Assembly: GCA_014529385.2 (NCBI GenBank) | Contig: CM043942.1 | Coordinates: 24,392,469-24,456,468, forward strand | Length of the DNA stretch: 64,000 nucleotides | Origin: Adiantum capillus-veneris | Taxonomy: Eukaryota; Streptophyta; Polypodiopsida; Polypodiales; Pteridaceae | Direction: 5' to 3' | Shown: piece by piece, positions 12,106 to 23,760 of the stretch | How positions within the stretch are numbered: position 1 is the stretch's first letter | Layout: every line of letters begins with the position of its first letter | Program-made: the position numbers and the translations under genes | The notes under the pieces: generated by a model | Seen by the model: only the letters and a program-made list of their open reading frames with translations | Told to the model about the DNA's origin: nothing | Databases searched by the model: none

Positions 12106-12324
12106 TTATGCGCAGCGAAGAAGTCTATTCATTCGATCAGCTTTAGCTATCCAATGAGATACTGAAGCATGATGAGTGAACTCAGACCTAGCATCCTGTA
12201 CACGACGAATCTCCTCTGTGAGCTCTGTCTGTCTAGCAGCGAGGTATGCATCCTGAGGCCACTCCTCAAGCAAGCGCTGAGTGGAACCAAGAGGGATGTG
12301 AAGACCAGACTCCCGTACTCTCAA
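12106..12324 (-). pseudogene. LINE-2 linker between endonuclease and RT
   Basis: A short open frame, charged and probably helical, between the endonuclease and the RT part, as in ORF2 of other L1-like elements. No catalytic motif. Confidence 0.5.
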
Positions 12325-12369
12325 CTGACGATGAATAATAGCGGTCTGATCACGGTAGTAAATACTAGA

Positions 12370-13119
12370 CTAAGTAATGCAATGAGCAAGAAACTCTCCA
12401 CGGGGTCCACAATAAGAAGCATCCAAGGACCATAAGTCACGAATCTGTTGCTGCAATACTGGGGTGGTGAGAACACTGTCAGGGATGCGGCAGCCTCGTC
12501 TCTGTGCAGAGGATCTAGTGAAGGAGATAAACAATGAGATGGGTGAATGATCTGAGAGGCTGGTCCCTCTCCATATAGTAGTGAATCCGCCTAGAGCTGT
12601 TGCCCAAGGGCCAATGTAAAAACGATCAAGTCGCTCTAATAATCTCCCCTCCTGTCTCTGAAACCCCCAAGAGTAATGAAGTGTAGCAAGGTGATGGCCA
12701 AAAGAGGGTAAGTGCCAGGCGTCAACACCTTGAATAGCTAGAAGAAATCGATCCCAAGCTGGCTGCTCATCGGGAGAGATGGATGATAGAACTGGAGGTG
12801 TGATGGCTCGCCAATCAGAGTCGCTCTCAACGTTGTTGAAGTCACCTCCAACAACCCAAGATTCTACAACAGGTAGAACGGCAGCCAAAGAGGACCAAAA
12901 TGTAGCCCTCTCCCGAGGAGTAGTGGGTGCATAGACTGACATAAAACCAATGATAGATTCCCGAATCCGAATAGAAACATAAAGTGCTCTGCCAGCGACA
13001 AGGGTGCCATGCTGTTGAACTGAGGCCAAGTAACGTGGTCCCACTGAGATGCATACACCGCAACTCTGTCCATGAAGGCCCAGAGCAGGCTCCCAAAAAG
13101 TGCGGGCGCCCGAGGGCAT
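12370..13119 (-). pseudogene. LINE-2 AP-like endonuclease domain
   Basis: One open frame of 249 codons with the endonuclease motifs in order: SVYAPT, GGDFNNVE near 12830-12850, RLDRFYI, and SDHSPI near 12547-12565. The catalytic Asn, Asp and His are present. The N-terminal strand that carries the first catalytic Asn and Glu lies further upstream in a broken part (13120-13300), so the domain is incomplete as it stands. Confidence 0.85.
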
Positions 13120-13305
13120 GAGATTGCCAAAGGGAGTGGCAATCTTATGCTCCTATACTAGCAATATATCCACAGTGCCCACTACATGAGTGTGTAAATC
13201 TCTGCGAAGTAAAAGCTTACGCGAACCTTTTACCCGAGAAGTCTGTAAACCATTAAACTACATGTAAATCCATAGACTGCATGAAAGAGTTTGAATAGCA
13301 TCTGA

Positions 13306-13819
13306 CTAACTGCGCATCTTCTTGGAGGCAACTGGGCCATCCAAGGGGTGAGCTTCAAGCGGTAGGAAAGCTACCCGCAAGCCCTCTCTAAGATATGGTG
13401 TCTCATTGCACCAACTGCGTACCTCAGCTTGTTTACATTGCATTACCGATGCTCCAGCTTTGACACCCCAAATGCGCATAGACATAGGAAGCACCACACC
13501 TGAGGATACATGAATGACCATAGGCAATAAATAGCAAGCATAAACATCACTCCACTCCATAGCACCAATACATGAAGGGTAGTGAGGAGACAAAACATCA
13601 GGAGCGGAAGTAGACAACCATAAATGAAGCTGAGCCATAGTCTGTGCGTGCACAAAATGTAGAACCTCATCCTCGGTCCATTCCTGAGTAGCGTGAAATG
13701 GAAGGAAAAAGGAATGGGTAGGCTGAGAGCGACTGCCTATTAAAGAGGGAACGCAACCTGTCTTGTGATGCATAAGATAGAGCTGCACCCGCAATGGCCC
13801 TTCTAAGTCGCCGCACATC
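13306..13819 (-). pseudogene. LINE-2 ORF1, 3' part
   Basis: Open frame that ends at 13306 and runs up to the Lg insertion at 13820. Removing Lg and one copy of its 5-bp duplication joins it in frame to the reading at 27854, giving one ORF1 that was split by the insertion. This part is Pro-, Leu- and His-rich and has no motif I can name. Confidence 0.75.
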
Positions 13820-13997
13820 TGTTGCTAAATTGGCTTTATCTTACAGAAAAATAATTCTAAATGAATTATTGGATTATTAAGTGAGAGGGTTTTTCTCACT
13901 GGAGACATCCGAGTACAAAGTATTCCTAGTGCGTCATTCAAAGTAATGACGGGAGCACTGAGAACGGAAATATCTGTAAGGCCACCAGGAACGGGTA

Positions 13998-14192
13998 CTT
14001 CTGATGCGTCACATCGGATGGGTGACAAGGAGCATCGGGAAGAAGTATCCGACCATCCGGGAACGGACATCTATGATGCGTCATAGGATGGGTGACATAG
14101 AGCATCGCGAAGGAGATTGTACCATAAGTTCGGTAGGAAAGGACTAGGTGATGGGTATTCTAGATGCGTCACAAGGTGGGTGACGGGTACAT
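13998..14192 (+). repeat. GATGCGTCA subrepeats in the Lg LTR
   Basis: Three degenerate copies, roughly 72-88 bases apart, each with GATGCGTCA followed by GGGTGAC about 5-10 bases later. The same set is present in the 3' LTR (about 25649-25840). The inverted TGACGCATC resembles a bZIP-type site, and the position upstream of the TATA box fits an enhancer, but that role is inference. Confidence 0.7.
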
Positions 14193-14659
14193 AGGAAAGG
14201 GAATATCCATAGTCGGGAGGAAATTCCGAACTGTGTTAGAATTGTGCACAAGGAAAAGCAAGCACTTGAATGAAGATGGGTTCAGAGGAAACTTTGAGGA
14301 AAGACAGATGCTTTCTGAGAAAGCGGGATTGCTTTACGGGAAAGCAGATGCTTTCCCGCGAGGAAGTCTATATCTGCATTGCAACTGTGCCTATGATTGC
14401 ATCCAGGGACGCCTGGGAAGTGCTGTGAAAGCATTGCTTTTAACTTAAAAGGTTTTATTGAGTTTTTGGGCAAGTTCAGACTATTTTTAAAATACGTCGG
14501 CCGCCATTTGATAAATAAGGCAACAGATCAGCCAGCGTTTTCTCTTTCTCATTTTCAAGCAGAACATTGGAAAAAAAAAAAATTGAAAAAAAAATAATAA
14601 TTAAAAAAAAACGGCCGCGATCTCTACGCGAGCAGCTATTCGTGCCCGTGGCTAGGAGC

Positions 14660-14667
14660 TATAAAAG
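14660..14667 (+). promoter_or_regulatory. Probable TATA box of Lg
   Basis: TATAAAAG, kept in the 3' LTR at 26308-26315, about 840 bp into the LTR. It would start a transcript with a leader of more than 1 kb. Confidence 0.6.
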
Positions 14668-15734
14668 CATCACATGCCCTCACTCAGAGGGGAGGACCAA
14701 TCTTTGCAAGGAGGAGATGCTGCTGCAGATTTCAGCCATAAAGAAGACGTTGCCGGTGATGCCCATGGCTGCCCCAAGTGTACCAGATGTCGCCAAGACC
14801 CAGTGTGCGAGTTCCCTCGCGAAGAAGTGCCTACGAAGCATGTTTCCATCGTGACAAGTTGCTGTTTTTCTCTGTTTTCAGCCCATGAACGTCGTAGACG
14901 GGGCTGATTTACGAGAAGGAACCCGAGAACACACCTCTTTTGTGTGTAGGATTGGAAGAGAGGATTTTCTATGTAGAAATCTCTTCCAGGGAATTGCTTT
15001 TCGAGAACCGAGTTGCATTTCGAGCGTCGAGACTTTGAAGGTAACGATTTTCATGTTATGAACTCTGAGTATTTGTTTGCAGGTGTACTTCCTCTTAGCG
15101 AGGGAGTAGGAGCAGAGGAAGGCACGAGCCTCTGCAGGAGAAAAGCGCTCTGAGGAACTAGAGCCAGATCAGCCCAAGGGTTTCGTACCCGAGTTTGGGA
15201 AGTAGCTCCACGGATCGGAGAGAGGTAGTCTCTCAGGTTGTGATCCGGAAGTTGGGATTCCCAAGTAAGGACTTCGTGTCCAAAAAAGCAGAGTTGTTCT
15301 ACGGGAAGAGGACTCTGGAAACAGAGTTGGAAAAGAGAGTTGCAGGGATGTCATTCCTTGAGTCTAGAAGGTGAGATCCAGAGCCGAGAACCTTGGTTCT
15401 CAAAGATTTGGAATAAGGAACGGAAGTTCCTTGGAATAGGGTTTTGCCCTAGGAATCGGAAGCCGAGGCTTTCGGGAACCATCAAGTCTTATTCTAGAAC
15501 GAACGTGGTAATACGTTCGGTTCAAGTGCTTGTATAGACTTCTCCTCAGTAATAAAGATACTATTACAGGGGGGGGGACCAGCCCATCTTCTGGTCCCCA
15601 GTACTGTGTCGATCTTCTCACTCTATCTCTCTCTCTCTATCTATTTCTCTCTATATCCTTTGGCTTCATATTAAGTGATAAATTTTATTTATCCGAGTAT
15701 ATTTTATATTGCTATGCACTCCCGTTTGTGACAA

Positions 15735-15746
15735 TGGTATCAGAGC
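15735..15746 (+). other. Primer binding site, Lg
   Basis: TGGTATCAGAGC, one base after the 5' LTR end, matching initiator tRNA-Met. Confidence 0.93.
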
Positions 15747-18559
15747 ATGGTCTCCTCTCTTTCTCTGTAAAGGAGGACGACTCTGGGAAGATACGAGAAG
15801 AAGCCATGACAAGCCAAGAGAGATGTAAGCAGGCAGAGCCCTAAGTCCTGCAAGGAAAAGCTCGCAGAGTTGGGAAAATGTTTCTCACTGCAAGAAGTCG
15901 ACACAAGACTTGGGATTCTCTGAGAAGGCGACCAGAGCATGATGCTCAAGAACCTAGAGAATCCAAGGAGCGGAATGCTCAAGATCCTTCAGAACCTGGA
16001 AGATATCCATGAACATCAATCCAGAACCATAGCCAAGAAATCCCGTCATTCTGGGAAGGATATGAAGGTCTTTAGACCTCAGAACACTCCGATCAAGTTT
16101 TAACTTTTGACGGAAGGGAAGATGTTCCGAAAGCTACCGCTATCATTCGACAGTTCGAAGTTGCCTTTGCAAACGGCAATTTCTCAGAAGCGTCGACGGT
16201 GAGGCATGTGACCAAACACCTCAAGGGGGATTGCAAGTACTTGGTGGTATACCAAAGCTCTGCAAGGAACTTACAACAAGACTTGGATTCAATTCAAGGC
16301 TGAATTTTTCGACAAATTTTTTTCCTCTACGCTTTGAGGGAGGCATCTAAGAAGATTGGGATCGGTTTGCCCAATAGGAACACGAGCGAGTCAAAGCAAG
16401 TAGTGGTTCACTCTTGCCAAGGGAGCTCCATTCTTGATCCTCTTTGAGGAAGGAAAGATGAAGAATTCAACGAAGGACTTTTGTCCGAATTTGTAAACGC
16501 ATCTGCAAGATACTTTGCAGTAGATGGTGGAATCAGCAATACAAGTTGAAAGTGTACACCTCAGTGTACATAGAATCTAATCCCCGTAGTGGGATGGGAA
16601 CCATTGAACACAGAAACAACGAATTTTGGTTACCTCTCCTCGAAGGATACGTTTGCTATCCGGAGAAAGTTTGGAGTAAGGGAATTCAATCCAACTCCTG
16701 AGGTTTTGAAAGGAAGACCCTCAAACTTTAAGTAAGAGGGCAGGTCTTTGATCAAAGTTAAATCTTTGAGGAACTCATCAACTGCGTATTGCTTTTATAC
16801 ACGGGAAATGCATGTGTCTAGCCAGGACAATCACTCTCAAGTGTTTATGAGAGTAGGGTTGAGTCATAACATTGTTTTATACGATGAATTGCTTTGCTTA
16901 ACCATCCGGAAGGTCCATGATTAATCTGGTATCCCGTAATTCTCGAACAGATTGCCTGCTACTGCGGGTAGGAAATTATGACGGAACCATTCTAAGCTTT
17001 CAAGCAAAGAAAAGCTTTTATTGAGCTTAAGTACCTTGCAAACCAACACTCCCTACCCGGTAAGGGAAGACATGGTAGTGTTTTTCGCACAAGTGAATGA
17101 ACACTCTCTTTACGAGGGAAGGAAGAAGCGACGACTACGACCTGTGCTTGAGGAATATAAGGATTGAAATCCTAAATTATTTGATGAGCCGGTTTTGCTC
17201 TAAGATCGAGGCAAGGGATCGTCAGATTGAGCGTCTTTGCTCTAAGGATCTTACCAAGGGAAGGTAATTTCTCAGGTTCACCAAAACTCTCAGCTTAAGA
17301 ATTATGTACACCTTTGGGTACATGGATAACACACGAAGATCCAGACCTATTGCAAGGAATTGGATGAGAGTTTGTTATACTCTCTTGAGCGTTGTTTTGC
17401 GCACAAGGATATTCCGACACGAGAATCTCTATTTGAGATGTGTTTGGTAGAAGGAATTTGAGTTTCTCTACGGAGAAGAGGTTTTCTGATGGTCGTTGAT
17501 CATTGAGTATGCTATGTGCTTTTACCATTACAGAGCAACTTTTGGTTGCGGTATATGTTTCTCCATGAGCGGGTCAAGTAGCATTTACACGCTACTCGAA
17601 TAAATTCGAACTATTATGTTCGTAAGAATATAGTTCGCCAACCGTTTCAAAATGGTAAGAATTACATATGGGAGAACATCTCTGAGAATCAAAGAGGGTT
17701 TGCTCTATTGTGAACCGGGTTAAAGCGTACGTTCAAAAAATGCTATGGCTAGAATCCTATCTGCCTGAGATTTTGCAAGTCGTCATTGATGCTCACAAGG
17801 TGAATCATTTTTTATGATTTTGTAAGGAAGAGACGCTAATGGGCGTCGGGAAAACACTGCTGGTGGTAATAACTCGCAGGAGGAAAAGATTGGAAGGAAG
17901 TGCCGTCGTGCACAAAGAATCTTCGGATTGGAACCGTCCGCCTGCGTTGAGCGACGGCCCGGAACAAGAACCTTCTTTAAGGTGATCGCAAACTTTGTTT
18001 GTGAAAGAAAGACATCGAGCTTAATGCTCTATGACTTGGGCATTCCCTATGTGGGAGGACACAAGAGGTTTAATACCCTCTGGACTAACAACGCAGGATT
18101 ATGCGCAAGGACATATACCTAGATTGATTTCTAGGAAGATTATTCTTCTCGAATTTGAGAAGACGGAATCAAGTTAACAGAGTCTCGGATAAGGAAACTT
18201 TGGATCAGAACAATTGGCCTACCCAAAGCAAAGGCTCCGGAATAAGAACTTACTTTGGTAAGATGGCACACTTTGTCTGCCACAGGAAGATTCACATGAG
18301 CTTAATGCTCTCGACATGCCCTATGCGAGAGGACACAAGAGGTTTAATATCCTCAGGACTAACAGCGCAAGGTTATGCGCAAGGGCAAAGACCTAGATTG
18401 ATTTCTAGGAGGATTATTCTTCTCGGGATTGAGAAGGTGGAATTGAGTTAACAATTCTCGAATGAGGAAACTTTCGATCTGTTGGAAAGACGCGAATGAT
18501 GAGTTCTTACATGGCGCATAAGTTTGATGATTGGTGAAGGATATCCTCGAGGTACTAGA
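15747..18559 (+). pseudogene. Lg interior with gag remnant
   Basis: About 2.8 kb with stops in all frames. Near 16080-16420 a conceptual reading gives a gag-like stretch (IIRQFEVAFANGNFSEASTV) comparable to FIQHFDIAFSGGRYSEHSKI of Chr, so this was once a Ty3-like gag. No zinc knuckle, protease, RT or integrase can be found. The last 180 bases of the interior lie beyond the nested Chr copy 2 (25289-25455). Confidence 0.6.
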
Positions 18560-19119
18560 TGTCACAAAGTGATGACGTGGCGGACAACAGAAACCCTAAT
18601 TTCTGTCAGAAACCCTAAAATTCCTGCAAACCCTTATTTTTGCCAAAAACCCTAAATTCCGGAAATCGCGGAGGCGGATTATTTTTTTTATAAAAAAAAT
18701 TTTTTTTTTTTGGAAAATGATGAGCGACACGAATTTTGCTTTTGCTTTTTTTTTATTAAAAAAAAAAGAGAAAAGACTCTCTAAGAGAGAGAGAGAACTG
18801 ATGCTTTTGATTTTAAAAGCTTTTGGGGCTCTGCTTTTGGGCATCCCTTGTAACCTTTAAATTAGTGGTGAGGGCCTCACTTCTCAGAGCATCTGGACGC
18901 AGAGTCTGAGAGTGAAACCCTAACCGCTCTCTTGTACTTTGATGATTGATTAATACAAAAAGAAATACCGAAAGGGGCGCCAGTCTTTGGGGCCAATATC
19001 TCTAGGCACGGAACTCCGCCGGGCCAGTGCAAATCTATTGTGATCTGTGAATTGTTTTGAAGTGGTTATTTGGTGCTGTCGCGGTTGATTCTTGACTTGG
19101 AGTGTCCAAGTTTGTTACA
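18560..19119 (+). repeat. Chr copy 2 5' LTR
   Basis: Starts TGTCACAAAGTGATGACGTGG and ends TTGTTACA. It holds repeated AAACCCTAA motifs near 18590-18655 and an A/T-run segment near 18685-18770, then the module shared with copy 1 and the fragment at 445-479. Confidence 0.95.
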
Positions 19120-19120
19120 G

Positions 19121-19132
19121 TGGTATCAGAGC
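19121..19132 (+). other. Primer binding site, Chr copy 2
   Basis: TGGTATCAGAGC, one base after the LTR end. Confidence 0.95.
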
Positions 19133-19189
19133 ACGGCCGATTTCTCTTCTACGGGAAATCCGATCCCCGAATTTTTTTCCGCGGCACCT

Positions 19190-20942
19190 ATGGCTTCAGG
19201 CAATGATCAGTCGACTCCCTCTGCATCTGGAGATGCGGGCTGGGATCACAACGAAGATTCAGACAGAGAGTATGGCCCGCCTCGGCCTACTCAGGCGGAG
19301 CAAACAGAGATGGAGCGTCGTCAATTGATTGGCGATGCAACAAAGATGATGCTCAATTTTGCCAAGGACCCGAAGATGGTAAAATATATGAACCAGACCT
19401 CTTTGGAAGAGGTACAGACAGAGTGGCAGAGAACCACAACACCACTCCCGAAACCCGCTCTCAAGAAACCTTCTGCCTCCAAGAAATATACGGAGAAGGA
19501 ACTGGAGAACGTGGTTGATGCACGGATTGCTCAGCTTTTTGACGCGCAAATGAAAGCCAAAAAGCACGGCAAAAAGCAGAACAAAGGTACTGGCAGACAG
19601 AGTGGCAGAGAACCACAACACCACTCCCGAAACCCGCTCTCAAGAAACCTTCTGCCTCCAAGAAATATACGGAGAAGGAACTGGAGAACGTGGTTGATGC
19701 ACGGATTGCTCAGCTTTTTGACGCGCAAATGAAAGCCAAAAAGCACGGCAAAAAGCAGAACAAAGGTACTGGCTTCCCGGGATATTTGGGTCGTCAGTCG
19801 ACATTCGACAAAGCAAAGAAACGGAAGAAGCGTGTTCGATTTGAAGGAGTACCCAGTTCTTCTTCTTCTTCTTCTGACAGTTCTTCTAGCTCCTCGGATT
19901 AGAGCGAAGAAGACAGAAAAAAAGCAAAAAGCGAAGCAAGACACAAAGCTTCGGAACGGGCAAGAAAAAGGCAAAGAAGGCTACATCTCGCCCAGAGACT
20001 GACAGTTCTACTGAGGACTCGTCTACAGACAGCTCAGATTCCGATGACGGAAAGTTTTATGTGAACAAGAAGAATTTTTTTTTACAAGGCCAACCAGTAT
20101 GACTTTCTCGAAGATAAAAGCAAGAAAGTCCCAGAGTTTAAAGAAGGTGGCCACTCGATCAAGTTTGATACTATTCAGGATACTCAGATGCTTCGAAGGC
20201 TTTGTCTCTTATACAACAGTTTGACATCGCTTTCGCGGGAGGACGCTATTCAGAGCACTCCAAGATTCGGAGAGCTGCCTCTTACTCTGAGGGGAATGCT
20301 CGTACTTGGTGGTCCACGCTTCTATTAAGCAAGACTGTGCCAGTTACATGGCTGAAATTCAAGAGGCTTTTTATTTCTTCTTGGTTGACTCAAGAGTTTG
20401 AGCGAGATATACGAGCTGCTTGGAACCATCTCCGGATGACCAAGAGCGATACAGTGAATTCTTATTGTGAAAGATTCTGGAGCTCTTTTCTACCCGCCTC
20501 TTCATTCAAGAAGATCTCGTTCAGAGAACAAATTGAGCGGTTTACCTTGGGTCTACCTACAGAGATCCGAGATCACTGCTTGGAACAGAAGTCAGCTTCT
20601 ATTCAGGAGTTGATGAGTCATGCGAAGCGGGGCTTTGCCATTCACTCTGGCAGTCTGACCTACCCCACAGATGAGGCCATGACACAACGAGCCAAACAGA
20701 CTTCTGGGAATGAAAGTAGAATAAAAAAGAGCAACCCAGAGAAAAAAAAAGGATGCACGACCCAAGCTTACTCCTGAGGAGAGAGCTCGCTTCATCAGAG
20801 AGGGAAAGTGCTTTGGATGCGGGGAACATGGACATATTTCCGCGAAGTGCCCTGATAAGGCACAGAAAGAACAGAATGATAAAGACGACGACAGGTCTGA
20901 GAGTTTGAGAGCAGCTGAGGAATGTGGCAGAAAAGGCAGATA
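19190..20942 (+). pseudogene. Chr copy 2 gag (frameshifted)
   Basis: Starts at the ATG at 19190 (MASGNDQST). The first frame runs to about 19590 and is then shifted by a 179-bp tandem duplication. The reading resumes in the copy at 19690 with a Lys-rich and Ser-rich linker, which ends at a TAG near 19900. The capsid part is open at 20202-20777 and includes ARTWWSTLL and the IERFTLGLPTEIRDHCLE segment. The zinc knuckle (20809-20850, CFGCGEHGHISAKC) lies in a different frame because of a frame change in an A run near 20745. Confidence 0.9.
19415..19772 (+). repeat. 179-bp tandem duplication in Chr copy 2 gag
   Basis: Copies 19415-19593 and 19594-19772 look identical by eye. The period is not a multiple of three, so it breaks the gag frame. 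It is absent from Chr copy 1 at the matching place. Confidence 0.9.
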
Positions 20943-20994
20943 GAAAAGTAGAATTGGTACCACATGGCGTGGGACCTGCACCGAATCTAATGAA

Positions 20995-21330
20995 TGAAAG
21001 TACAAACTTTGCCGCTTTCGGGGCAAAGTGAAGGATCAAGAAGCTCTTTTGAAGGAGCCAAGGCCAAGTTCTTTTCACTTGGAATTGGCGGCTCGATTTG
21101 GAACTACGCCCGACAGACTGACGCCACAGGCGGAGGTAGTTCGACTGGCACCCGGATGGGATGTTGCCATTACACCGAGCATTGGCAAACTTTGTTTGCA
21201 ATGACAGGGGTGTTCAGGGCACGCGAGTGACGTTCTACTTGGGATCCCTTGGTACCACAAGAACTACGCCGTGGTTGACTACCGGGCCGAGAAAGCGACT
21301 TTGATAAATGAAGGGCTTAGAGATTGTACT
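20995..21330 (+). pseudogene. Chr copy 2 protease region (broken)
   Basis: Aligns with the protease region of copy 1. The active-site stretch is shortened (the bases for FFDEGA are reduced to TTTTGAAGGAGCC), so the catalytic Asp codon is lost. GIPWYHKNYAVVDYRAEKATL near 21239-21300 marks the domain end. Frame changes occur near 21070 and 21230. Confidence 0.65.
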
Positions 21331-21456
21331 TGATGAACTTCAGTTTTCTTACTCATTCTTTTGGGAGAACTGAACGATGGATAAAGATTGAATATGTTTT
21401 GACCTGAAGAAAAGAACGCCAAGATTTTTTTTTCTCCACGCTCATGCCGATTTCTT

Positions 21457-23073
21457 TTGAGAGGGCCTGAAGATCATACCATTGATCTGATATCTGGAAG
21501 CACGCCACCGAATCGGCCACCTTATCGTGTGAGCCGAGTACAGAATGAAAAGATTATGAACTCAGTGAAAGACCTCTTGGAAAAGAGTCTTGTCCAGCCT
21601 AGTACTTCACCGTATTGCTCTCCAGTGTTGTTGGTTTTGAAGAAAGACGGATCTTGGAGAATGTGCATCGATTATAGCACTCTCAACGAAATCACCATCA
21701 AGAACAGATTTCCGATTCCTAGGATCGATGATATACTCGACAGGTTACAGGGATCCTCGTGCTTTAGCAGGATTGACTTGAAGAGTGGATATCATCAGAT
21801 CAGGATAGCGCCAGGAGATGTCTACAAGACAGCTTTTCGGACGACTTTTGGGTTATTTGAGTTTTTGGTGATGCCTTTTGGCTTAACCAATGCTCCTGCG
21901 ACATTTAACCGGATGATGGATAGGATTTTTCGAGAGTACAAGCTATTTGTTGGCACTTTCTTTGACGACATCATTCTTTTCTCCAAGAATGAGGCAGAAC
22001 ACAGAGATCATCTGCTTCAAGTCTTTCAGGCATTACGAGATCACACATTAGTGATTAATGCAAAGAAAAGTGAATTTTTCCTACCAGAGATACATTTTTT
22101 GGGACACATTGTGTCAACAGCAAGAGTGCAAATGAACCCGGCCAAGATAGAGACTATCCGTGATTGGCCCGATTTGAGGAATGTCCATGAAGTTAGAAGC
22201 TTCTTGGGACTGTGTTCGTACTACAGGCGGTTCATACGAAAGTTTGCAGAGGTTGCTTCCCCTTTGCATACCTTGACACAGAAAGGAGTACCTTTTTCGT
22301 GGGGACCCACAGAGGTGACTGCCTTTCGGACATTGAAAGAGAAATTGACTACAGGACCAGATTTGACTTTGTCGGACTTGCAGAAGTCATTTGAAGTATT
22401 TTGTGATGCTTGTGGTCGTAGTCTGGGTGCGGTCTTGATGCAAGAAGGCCATGTCATAGCTTACGAGAGCCGTTTGTTCTCTAGGCCGGAGATGACAGCA
22501 CAGATCTATGGGAAAGAGCTTTTGGCGGTTATCCACGCTCTTACTCAGTGGCGGCATTACCTACTCGAAGCGGATTTTACTGTCTTTACAGACCATCAGA
22601 GTTTGCGCTACTTCTTGTCACAGAAGCAGCTTTCGGAAAAACAGATGCGATGGGCGAACATCTTGTCACAGTTCCACTTCCAGATTGTCCATGTGCAGGG
22701 ACAGAAGAATGTGGTGGCAGATGCTTTGTCTCGGAAACCGTTGGTTCTGGCTATTTCCGCGATACATCATAGAAGCTTCGAGGATATGGTCGATCAGTGT
22801 GCCACAGATACAGATTTTGCAGATATTTTCACACGGATACGGGATGGGGAGACAGTAGCTGGATACTCCCTTCGGGAAGGCTACTTGATGAAAAAGACTA
22901 TGTTGTGCGTTACACAGCCGTTGAGGGAAAAGGTTATGACTGATTGCCACTGTCCACCTTTTACGGGTCACCGCAGCATTGCTACCACCATGAAAGGGGT
23001 AGAGAGAGATTTCTTTTGGCGGAGACTGAAGAAGGATGTGGAAGAGTTTGTGCGCAGTTGCTTGGTATGCTAG
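21457..23073 (+). pseudogene. Chr copy 2 RT, RNase H and integrase N-terminus
   Basis: One open frame of 538 codons. RT (residues about 30-210) has SPYCSPVLLVLKKDGSWRMC, an intact motif A (RIDLKSGYHQI) and FFDDI at 21958-21972. RNase H follows (about residues 310-430) with FCDACGRSLGAVL, GKELLAVIHAL, TDHQSL and DALSR, the acidic residues present. After it comes the integrase HHCC zinc domain, starting near the TDCHCPPFTGH segment and ending with RSCLVC. A TAG at 23071 stops the frame directly after the last Cys of that domain. This is the best preserved pol segment in the window. Confidence 0.93.
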
Positions 23074-23760
23074 AAGGTCAAGTTTGACAGGCATAAGGCA
23101 CAAGGATTGTTACAGCCTTTACCCATACCCACCCACCCGCCCCTGGGAAAATATTGAAATGGATTTCATTTTTTTTTTATCTCCCCAGAATACAAAATGA
23201 TCACGATGATTTTTCGATTACATGGCACGCCTGAGACGATTGTCTCCGACAGAGACCCCAGATTTATGAGTTTGTTTTGGAAGGCAATTTGGGAGAACAT
23301 TGGGACGCGGTTGCAGTTCTCGTCATCGTTCCACTTGCAGACTGACGGGCAATTTGAGATTGCCAATTCAGTGATTTTAGATTTATTGAAGTCTTGTATC
23401 TCGCATCAGAAGACTCAATGGGAAAAGAACTTACCTTTGGTGGAATTTGCCTACAATAACACGATACACTCTTCGACGGGGAAGACGCCATGAGAGATTG
23501 TTGAAACTGCTGCGAAGGTTCCATCCTTCCTGAGCACGAAAGATTAGAAATTTGAAGCGGATGAATATTCGCGAGATTTGGATACGGCTTTTGCCAAGGT
23601 TCACGAGACTTTACAGAAGTCTCAAGAACGACAGAAAAAGGCAGCGGATCGCCATCGTCGCGACTGGAAACTGAAGGAGGATGATTGGGTGCTCTTGCTT
23701 TTGAGAAGGCACGCCTAAGAAAAAAAAAAGGGAAAGGAGAGGCTTTTTCCAAAGCTTAGT
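23074..23760 (+). pseudogene. Chr copy 2 integrase core (deleted, broken)
   Basis: After the zinc domain the core begins normally (an IEMDF-like stretch near 23153), but the segment with the first catalytic Asp is missing: the reading jumps near 23200 to a later part (FRLHGTPETIVSDRDPRF), which keeps the second Asp. The third motif reads TDGQFEIAN where TDGQTE-x-x-N is usual. Stops follow at about 23492 and 23546 and the reading goes on in pieces to a WVLLLLRRHA-like stretch. Integration activity is therefore lost. Confidence 0.85.

Larger units (their letters stand above)
13820..15733 (+). repeat. Lg 5' LTR
   Basis: Starts TGTTGCTAAATTGG and ends GTTTGTGACA, 1914 bp. It contains three copies of a GATGCGTCA...GGGTGAC subrepeat (13998-14041, 14069-14113, 14157-14192), an A-rich stretch near 14570-14610, a TATAAAAG box at 14660-14667, a G run near 15570 and a CT/CTAT microsatellite near 15618-15655. 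Open frames inside it are not conserved as proteins between the two LTRs beyond what their DNA identity gives. Confidence 0.92.

Noticed and set aside
13306-13818. An independent host gene at the left edge of Lg
   Set aside because: It joins in frame to LINE-2 ORF1 across the Lg insertion, so it is part of the LINE.
14164-14907. Open frames inside the Lg LTRs (for example near 14164-14448 and 14567-14907, mirrored at 25807-26555) as genes
   Set aside because: They recur only because the two LTRs are copies of each other; they overlap the promoter, A-rich runs and leader, and have no domain.
21958-21972. FFDD instead of YVDD in the Chr reverse transcriptase
   Set aside because: FFDD-type boxes are common in plant Ty3/gypsy elements, so this is a family trait and not a catalytic oddity.
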